From Lysobacteraceae bacterium (lineage in GTDB: Bacteria > Patescibacteriota > Patescibacteriia > JAACEG01), in NCBI GenBank assembly GCA_011682665.1, contig JAACEG010000026.1, forward strand, positions 1 to 7,412: DNA of 7,412 bases. Direction: 5' to 3'. This document shows, one piece after another, positions 1-4,341 of the stretch; the stretch's first letter is position 1, and the number at the start of each line of letters is the position of its first letter. A program made the position numbers and the translations under genes. The notes under the pieces were generated by a model, which saw only the letters and a list, made by a program, of their open reading frames with translations, was not told the origin of the DNA and made no database searches.

Positions 1-872
1 TGTGTTGTCGCGATTGAGGAATGCCCGAGCATAATCTGGACACTGCGAATGTCCGCGCCGTTTGCAAGTAAATCTGTGGCGAAACTGTGCCGAATTGTAT
101 GCGGCGTAACTTTTTTTGTTATTCCTGATAATTTAGCGTATTTTAAAGTTAATCTTTCAATAGAACGCACGTTTAAAGGAAAATCATCTTTATCATTTAA
201 TTTTTTAGACGCTTTGTCATAACGAATAAATAGAAAAGGGGACATATCAATCCGTTTTTCCAGATATTCTTTTAAACATTTTTTTGCTTGATCTGATAAA
301 AAAACAAGTCTTGGCTTGTTACCTTTCCCTCGCACAGTAAATTCATCTTTTTTCAAGTTGATTGACTCTTTTGTTAGATTCGCCAATTCTGAGACGCGCA
401 AACCAGTTGAAAAAAGCAATTCTAAAATCGCTTTATCTCTTTTTTTGATAATATCTCGTGCGTTTGTTTCTAAGGGGGCCTGCAAAAATCTTTTTAAATC
501 TTCTTTATCTAAAAATTCAATAATATGCTCACCTAATTTTGCAAGTTCTATTTTTTCAGACGCCAAACTTTTTATATCCCTTTTGGAAAGATATTTTAAA
601 AAATTCCGCAAAGCGATTAGATGATAATTCTGTGTGGATTTTTTTAAATTATCTCCTTTAAAATTTTTCTGCCTATTCAGCCAAAGACGAAATTTTCTAA
701 CATTACCCGCTGTTATTTCATTAACAAATTTTATTTTTGCAAAATCAATAAATCTTTTTAAATAAAATCCATAATTGCGGACAGTCTTTAAAGAAGAGCC
801 TTTTTCAATTTCCAAATATTCCAAAAAATTTTTTATTAAAATTTGTATTTCTGTTTTTTTAAATTCAGACAT
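1..872 (-). CDS. Xer-family tyrosine recombinase, 3' end cut by window edge
   Basis: Open without a stop from the ATG at 872 to the window edge, giving 290 codons of a family that usually has about 300. Residues 1 to about 105 form the SAM-like core-binding domain. The rest is the catalytic domain, with R159 (in STGLRVSEL), K183 (in RGKGNKPR), H258 and R261 (in PHTIRHSFAT) and H284 (in MLGHSS). The spacings 159-183 and 261-284 match those I recall for E. coli XerD. The nucleophilic tyrosine would be expected near residue 293, just outside the window. Such enzymes cut and rejoin DNA through a 3'-phosphotyrosine link. A lone chromosomal Xer protein usually resolves chromosome dimers at dif, but phage or element integrases share the fold. 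The start lies 13 nt after the Nudix-like gene with no visible ribosome site, so it is probably the last or a late gene of the argS cluster. XerC, XerD or XerA cannot be told apart from this fragment. Confidence 0.93.
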   Translation of the reverse strand, partial: MSEFKKTEIQILIKNFLEYLEIEKGSSLKTVRNYGFYLKRFIDFAKIKFVNEITAGNVRKFRLWLNRQKNFKGDNLKKSTQNYHLIALRNFLKYLSKRDIKSLASEKIELAKLGEHIIEFLDKEDLKRFLQAPLETNARDIIKKRDKAILELLFSTGLRVSELANLTKESINLKKDEFTVRGKGNKPRLVFLSDQAKKCLKEYLEKRIDMSPFLFIRYDKASKKLNDKDDFPLNVRSIERLTLKYAKLSGITKKVTPHTIRHSFATDLLANGADIRSVQIMLGHSSIATT

Positions 873-885
873 TTTATATAATTTT

Positions 886-1341
886 TTATAATTTAATAAT
901 TTCAAGCGTTTTTTTGAAAACATCTTTTAAATCAGGAAATGTTAAAAAATCAAAGACTTCTTTTTCTATCATCCATTTTATATTTTCTAGTTCCTTTGTG
1001 TGTTTAATATTAAAATTCAAATTTGTTAAATCAGATATAAATACCTTGTAAGACCCTTTACAGCCGACTCGTTCTTTTTTCTTTTTTCCAAATATAAATT
1101 TGTGTTTAATTTTTGTTGGCGTTAATTTATATAATTTTGGGTCTAAATTTAGTTCCTCTTTATTTTCACGCTTAGCGGAATCCAATAATGATTGATCAAA
1201 GCCTTCTTTTGCCCCGCTTATAAATGTAATATTACCGGTCTTAAAATTTTTAGCCACAAGAAAAAATAATTTTTGGTTTATTTTTTTGTAAAAAATAGTA
1301 ATCGCTCCTTCATATATTTTTTCTTTTTTAGAATTCTCCAT
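886..1341 (-). CDS. Divergent Nudix-domain hydrolase
   Basis: A 151-residue protein with a Nudix fold pattern. An N-terminal strand (YEGAITIFYKK, from residue 10) leads to the Nudix box at about 43-66. The metal-binding core R58-E59-x-x-E62-E63 is intact. Several consensus places differ: the box glycine is A44, the upstream glutamate is Q50 (with D49 beside it), the hydrophobic residue after RE is N60, and the late glycine is N65. Family members split nucleoside diphosphates linked to another group, X, such as oxidised dNTPs, Ap4A or NADH; the substrate cannot be read from this sequence. The gene lies 19 nt after argS and 13 nt before the recombinase, so co-transcription is likely. Dinucleoside polyphosphates are known by-products of aminoacyl-tRNA synthetases, so Ap4A is a possible substrate, but this rests on context only. 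No Shine-Dalgarno is visible; the start is the first ATG after the argS stop. Confidence 0.8.
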   Translation of the reverse strand: MENSKKEKIYEGAITIFYKKINQKLFFLVAKNFKTGNITFISGAKEGFDQSLLDSAKRENKEELNLDPKLYKLTPTKIKHKFIFGKKKKERVGCKGSYKVFISDLTNLNFNIKHTKELENIKWMIEKEVFDFLTFPDLKDVFKKTLEIIKL

Positions 1342-1360
1342 ATAATCAAAAAATAACTTT

Positions 1361-3112
1361 TTACATTTCCTCTAAAACTTCAATTCCCAATAAATCCAAC
1401 CCTTTTTTAATTATTTGCGCGACGCAATAAATTAAAAGTAAACGGCCTTTTTTTATTTCTTTTTTAGCTTTCAAAACTGGGCAAATATGATAAAAACTAT
1501 GAAAAGACTTTGCCAAATCATAAAGGTATTTTGCTAAAATTGAAGGATCATAATTTTTCCCAGAATCTTTTATAATTTCTGAAAATTTGCTTAATAAAAA
1601 AATAAGCTCTTTTTCTTGTTTAATTCTTAATTTTGAGAAATCAACATTTTTGTTAATTTCGGTTTTTGATTTTTTGATAATTCCGCTAATTCGCGCATAA
1701 GAATATTGCAAATAAGGTCCAGTATGTCCTTCAAAAGCCAAGGATTTTTTTGGATTAAAATTAACAATTGTTTTGGGATCATATTGTAAAATATAATATT
1801 TCAAAGCGCCAAGCGCGATGGCTTGACTCCGTTTTTCCAGCTCTACCTCATTTATTTTTTCATCTCTTGCTCTAATTTCCAGGCTTGCCATTTTCCCTAA
1901 ATCTTTAATTAAAACATCCAGGTCCACTCTTGTACCTTCACGTGATTTTAGCTTTCCCCCATGAACATTCACCATTCCATAACTTAAATGATATAAATTT
2001 TTGCTTTGCTTAAATCCTAAAATATCCATAATCGCGAAAAGCTGTTTTTGCGCTAAATCCTGTTCACTGCCGATTATATGAATAATTTTGTCAGGATTAA
2101 AATCTTTTTGCTTCAAATAAATTAAATAAATATCTTGTGTAATATATAAAGCTGTCCCATCGCTCCGCAATAAAACTTTATCAGGCAGATTGTATTTTTT
2201 TAGATCAGCGACAATTGCTTTATCTTTTTTAACAAACTGTTTATTTTTAAATCCTTTTAAAATTATGTCTTTCCCTTGTTTATATATCTGGCTTTCAAAA
2301 TAAAATTTATCAAATTTAATTCCAATTTTATCAAAAGTTTCTTTTATCCCATTTAATGTCCAATTGTTCATTTTTTTCCATAAATCTAAAATTTTTTTGT
2401 CTCCTTTTTCCCATTTTATTAGCATACCTCGCGCTTTTTTTTCAAGATCAGGATTTTGTTTTCTCATATCTTCAAACATTGTATAATAATCGCCGACAAA
2501 ATGATCCCCTTTTATTCCGATTTCTTCAGGCAACAAATTTTTCCCTTTTTCTAAATAAGCCAACATTGATTTGCAAATATGGACTCCACGATCATTGATT
2601 AAACACGCTTTAATAATTTTATAGCCGTTCGCTTTTAGAATTTTAGAAACAGACCAGCCTAAAAAAGCGTTTCTGCCATGACCTAAATGAAGCGGTTTAT
2701 TAGTATTTGGAGAAACATATTCAATTATTATCTTTTTATTTCTGCCTGATTTATTTTCGCCGACTTTTTCTTTTTTCCCAAAAATATCTTTTAAAATTGA
2801 CTTTGCCATTTTTTCGCTGTTAACAAAAAAATTCAGATAAGGACCTTGATTTTTTATTTCGCAAATTATTCCTTTCTTTTTTAATCTGATCTTTTTTGAT
2901 AATTCTTTAGCAATCTTTAGAGGAGATTTTTTTTGCGTTTTTGCCAAATTAAAACAAGGCAAACTAAAATTGCCCATTTCTTGATTTGGAGGATAAACAA
3001 TTTCTAAATTTTTTAATTCCTTGGAGCTCAAAATTTGTTTTAACAATCTAAAAATTTCTTTTATTGCCAAAGAAGTAAATTTGTTTTCAATTTTGGAATC
3101 TATTTTAAACAT
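1361..3112 (-). CDS. argS: Arginyl-tRNA synthetase (class I)
   Basis: A full-length, 583-residue cytoplasmic enzyme that charges tRNA(Arg) with arginine using ATP. The N-terminal Arg-tRNA-synthetase domain covers about residues 1-110 (EMGNFSLPCFNLAK near 45-58). The class I Rossmann core follows, with the signature SPNTNKPLHLGHGRN at 134-148 whose HLGH (142-145) is the HIGH motif. The second signature is the degenerate loop KLKSREG at 387-393, as is usual for ArgRS, which often lacks a canonical KMSK. The C-terminal DALR anticodon-binding domain begins near GHTGPYLQYSYARI (462-475) and runs to the family-like ending LLGIEVLEEM. The length is typical and no insertion is visible. It heads the minus-strand cluster with the Nudix-like and recombinase genes. 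The ATG at 3112 is the natural start because the N-terminal domain aligns from there; no clear Shine-Dalgarno or consensus promoter precedes it. Confidence 0.98.
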   Translation of the reverse strand: MFKIDSKIENKFTSLAIKEIFRLLKQILSSKELKNLEIVYPPNQEMGNFSLPCFNLAKTQKKSPLKIAKELSKKIRLKKKGIICEIKNQGPYLNFFVNSEKMAKSILKDIFGKKEKVGENKSGRNKKIIIEYVSPNTNKPLHLGHGRNAFLGWSVSKILKANGYKIIKACLINDRGVHICKSMLAYLEKGKNLLPEEIGIKGDHFVGDYYTMFEDMRKQNPDLEKKARGMLIKWEKGDKKILDLWKKMNNWTLNGIKETFDKIGIKFDKFYFESQIYKQGKDIILKGFKNKQFVKKDKAIVADLKKYNLPDKVLLRSDGTALYITQDIYLIYLKQKDFNPDKIIHIIGSEQDLAQKQLFAIMDILGFKQSKNLYHLSYGMVNVHGGKLKSREGTRVDLDVLIKDLGKMASLEIRARDEKINEVELEKRSQAIALGALKYYILQYDPKTIVNFNPKKSLAFEGHTGPYLQYSYARISGIIKKSKTEINKNVDFSKLRIKQEKELIFLLSKFSEIIKDSGKNYDPSILAKYLYDLAKSFHSFYHICPVLKAKKEIKKGRLLLIYCVAQIIKKGLDLLGIEVLEEM

Positions 3113-3138
3113 TTGTATTTATTGGTTGTTAGTGTAAT

Positions 3139-3272
3139 AATGTTCTTTTTTTAAAAATTTTAAAAAACATAATTGAATGTCTTATTTTTTAAAAACACAA
3201 CAAATTATTGACATTTTTATAAAATCTTCTATTATTTTGTAATACCTTAAAATTGTTTAAAACAAGAACATT
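3139..3272. promoter_or_regulatory. Mirrored 22-nt motif in the divergent argS / small-gene leader region
   Basis: Positions 3139-3160 read on the minus strand match 3251-3272 read on the plus strand at 19 of 22 places, ending in an identical AAGAACATT. Each copy points toward its own gene and ends 26 nt before it: the argS copy occupies 27-48 nt before the argS ATG, and the plus-strand copy lies 26-47 nt before the small gene ATG. This placement could mark a shared regulator site or a shared leader-RNA element. Most of the match is A/T, so chance is a real alternative. No regulator is assigned. Confidence 0.35.
3208..3235 (+). promoter_or_regulatory. Sigma70-type promoter for the small plus-strand gene
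   Basis: A perfect -35 box TTGACA at 3208-3213 is followed after 16 nt by TATTAT at 3230-3235, which matches the -10 consensus at five of six places. The region upstream is very A/T-rich, like an UP element. Transcription would start near 3242 and give a leader of about 55 nt before the ATG at 3298. This is the most convincing promoter in the window and fits a monocistronic unit ending at the terminator at 3622-3668. In so A/T-rich a genome -10-like strings are common, but the exact TTGACA at proper spacing is not. Confidence 0.7.
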
Positions 3273-3284
3273 TTAAAAAAAATG

Positions 3285-3293
3285 AAAGGGGGG
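3285..3293 (+). promoter_or_regulatory. Strong Shine-Dalgarno site of the small plus-strand gene
   Basis: AAAGGGGGG ends 4 nt before the ATG at 3298. The run of six G can pair with the CCUCC core of 16S rRNA, partly through G-U pairs. No other gene in the window has a comparable purine-rich site. It fixes the start codon and favours the plus-strand reading over the long minus-strand open frame across the same bases. Confidence 0.75.
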
Positions 3294-3297
3294 AAAT

Positions 3298-3600
3298 ATG
3301 GAAAGAAAAATTAAAACTGCGGAAGAGGCAATAATAAAGGCCGACAAAGCAATTGAAAGACAGCGACAAGGGGTTTTAATATCTTGTAAAGCAATAGCAC
3401 TAATTAATAATGCAATTATAAAAACCATAAGAGTGATCGTCAATGCCGAAAGAGTTGCTAGCGAGCGAAATACTAACATGATTGACAAAGCCATTGAAGC
3501 AATTGACAAAGCCATTGAAGCAATTGATGTAGTAGCGTTTGAAGAAGCAATTAACAAAACCAGGGTGTCTCTCAAGATAATTAAAAGTGAATTTCTATGA
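3298..3600 (+). CDS. Small heptad-repeat helical protein, unknown function
   Basis: A 100-residue protein that I do not recognise. It is rich in Ala, Ile, Lys and Glu, lacks proline, and has only one interior glycine. It shows a seven-residue rhythm: Ala-Ile pairs at 11-12, 18-19, 32-33 and 39-40 keep one register, with G25-V26 and V46-I47 filling the intervening turns. After a polar break (SERNTN, 55-60) two identical heptads IDKAIEA follow at 62-75. This predicts one or two long amphipathic helices, probably a coiled coil or helical bundle. There is no signal peptide or clear membrane segment, and a single cysteine (C30). It is the only plus-strand gene and has its own promoter, a strong Shine-Dalgarno and an intrinsic terminator, so it looks expressed and independent. 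Structural, nucleic-acid-coating or partner-binding roles are all possible, and none can be chosen. The alternative is a short repeat-driven frame with no function, made less likely by the expression signals. Confidence 0.75.
   Translation: MERKIKTAEEAIIKADKAIERQRQGVLISCKAIALINNAIIKTIRVIVNAERVASERNTNMIDKAIEAIDKAIEAIDVVAFEEAINKTRVSLKIIKSEFL
3481..3528 (+). repeat. 21-bp direct tandem repeat inside the small gene
   Basis: Two exact 21-bp copies (3481-3501 and 3502-3522) are followed by the first six bases of a third (3523-3528, ATTGAT for ATTGAC). Each copy encodes one heptad, IDKAIEA. The exact nucleotide identity points to a recent duplication that lengthened the helix by one heptad without breaking the frame. 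Confidence 0.92.
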
Positions 3601-3621
3601 AATGTTCAAAATTTAGCTTGC

Positions 3622-3668
3622 GGGGTTTGAAAATTTTATAAATATGAATTTTCAAACCCCTCTTTTTT
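3622..3668 (+). terminator. Rho-independent terminator of the small plus-strand gene
   Basis: A perfect 14-bp stem (3622-3635 with 3647-3660, four G-C pairs at its base) encloses an 11-nt loop and is followed by TC and six T at 3663-3668. It begins 21 nt after the stop of the small gene. The last T residues overlap the stop codon (3667-3669) of the oppositely transcribed PIN toxin gene, so the two units converge with no spare sequence. On the minus strand the stem is not followed by a T run, so it should stop mainly plus-strand transcripts. Confidence 0.93.
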
Positions 3669-4050
3669 ATTTGTTTAATTTTTTTATAGCCTTTTCTAAA
3701 TTTTTATCAAAAGTGATGACTTGATAATTTTTTGATAAATATAATAAAGTTGTGTCAATAAAAGATAAATTTTTATTTTGAATATTTTTAAAATTGTTTA
3801 CAAAAAGATTAAAAAAATATTCATCACAAAACAAAACTTCTGTATTTTGGTTGTCAAACGCAATTTCAATAAAACCATTAGCAATTTTTTTATTTGTTTT
3901 TCTTAATAAAACAGTACAAACTTCAATAATCACATATTCAGGCACAATAATATTGCAATCTATTTCGTCCATAATTTTTTGCGCTTTTTTATGCTGGTTA
4001 TCATTTTGATCTAAGTAGGATATCCAAACATTTGAATCTAAAATAATCAT
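3667..4050 (-). CDS. PIN-domain ribonuclease toxin (VapC-like)
   Basis: A 127-residue protein matching the length and layout of VapC toxins. The four PIN acidic positions are visible: D5 in MIILDSNVWI, E43 in IIEVCT, D99 in SFIDTTLLYL and D115 in VITFDKNL. These carboxylates hold the divalent metals used to cut RNA; VapC toxins of known specificity cut tRNA or the 23S rRNA sarcin-ricin loop, but this target is unknown. The ATG at 4050 overlaps the antitoxin stop by 4 nt (ATGA), typical of translational coupling in type II toxin-antitoxin pairs, and no separate ribosome site is needed. Its stop abuts the terminator of the convergent small gene. All catalytic residues are present, so it is probably active when free. 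The alternative is a PIN nuclease without a toxin role, unlikely given the partner gene. Confidence 0.92.
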   Translation of the reverse strand: MIILDSNVWISYLDQNDNQHKKAQKIMDEIDCNIIVPEYVIIEVCTVLLRKTNKKIANGFIEIAFDNQNTEVLFCDEYFFNLFVNNFKNIQNKNLSFIDTTLLYLSKNYQVITFDKNLEKAIKKLNK

Positions 4051-4292
4051 AAATTATAAACAATTTTATCAATGTCTTTGCTTAAATTTTTATATTTGCT
4101 TTTAAATTGAAGCTTTTTAAAGTCAGCCAAAGTGTATTTTTTTTTATTATCATTTTCATTATTTATTGGTTCAATTCTAAAAACAGGCTTGGAATTTTTA
4201 ACCACAATAAAAGAATGCCCCCTAAGTGTTTCTTCGGAAATTGTTTTAAGATTTTTATATAATTGTTTTACTCCGATGATTTTAGCTTCCAT
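4047..4292 (-). CDS. Phd/YefM-type antitoxin paired with the PIN toxin
   Basis: An 81-residue protein. The N-terminal half (residues 1 to about 43: KIIGVKQLYKNL, then HSFIVVKNSKPVFRIEPI) has the Phd/YefM beta-alpha-alpha-beta-beta pattern that dimerises and binds the operator. A polar linker (NNENDNKKK, 44-52) leads to a C-terminal segment (YTLADFKKLQFKSKYKNL to IVYNL) that would wrap the toxin active site. The gene precedes and overlaps the toxin by 4 nt, the usual antitoxin-first order that keeps antitoxin in excess. A palindrome over a TATAAT box lies 5 nt upstream of its ATG and is a likely autoregulation site. The gene lies 49 nt after ileS, and read-through from ileS is possible. No Shine-Dalgarno is seen. 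Confidence 0.88.
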   Translation of the reverse strand: MEAKIIGVKQLYKNLKTISEETLRGHSFIVVKNSKPVFRIEPINNENDNKKKYTLADFKKLQFKSKYKNLSKDIDKIVYNL

Positions 4293-4297
4293 AAATT

Positions 4298-4317
4298 TAT
4301 AATTAAGTTCAATTATA
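4298..4317 (-). promoter_or_regulatory. Palindromic operator candidate overlapping a -10 box of the toxin-antitoxin operon
   Basis: Read on the minus strand, arms TATAATT and AATTATA (7 bp, perfect) flank six bases. The first arm contains an exact TATAAT box (4317 to 4312). A TTGACA string lies upstream at 4345 to 4340, overlapping the ileS stop, but the 22-nt gap is too long for a standard -35, so the true -35 is uncertain. A symmetric site over the -10 and 5 nt before the antitoxin start is where Phd-type antitoxins usually bind to repress their own operon. The arms are pure A/T, so chance cannot be excluded. Confidence 0.45.
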
Positions 4318-4341
4318 GTTTAACTAAAATTTAACCTGCTG

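Noticed and set aside
316..624. Plus-strand open frame within the recombinase region
   Set aside because: It is antisense to a clear Xer catalytic domain and its translation is low-complexity Ser/Phe/Leu, as expected for the complement of A/T-rich coding DNA.
3139..3145. Half of a Gram-positive-type LexA box (GTTC / GAAC half-sites near 3141 and 3266)
   Set aside because: The half-sites are over 100 bp apart, not GAAC-N4-GTTC, so they do not form a LexA operator.
3113..3207. Promoter for argS on the minus strand
   Set aside because: Several weak strings exist (for example TTGTGT-N17-TTCAAT) but none matches well enough to prefer in sequence this rich in A/T.
3282..3314. Short upstream frame (10 codons) starting at an ATG just before the Shine-Dalgarno of the small gene
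   Set aside because: It contains the Shine-Dalgarno itself, has no ribosome site of its own and overlaps the real start out of frame. A leader peptide cannot be excluded, but nothing supports it.
3273..3575. A 100-codon minus-strand open frame across the small plus-strand gene (repeats of SIASMAL type)
   Set aside because: It is the antisense reading of the heptad repeats. The promoter, Shine-Dalgarno and terminator all point to the plus strand, and the minus frame lacks a ribosome site.
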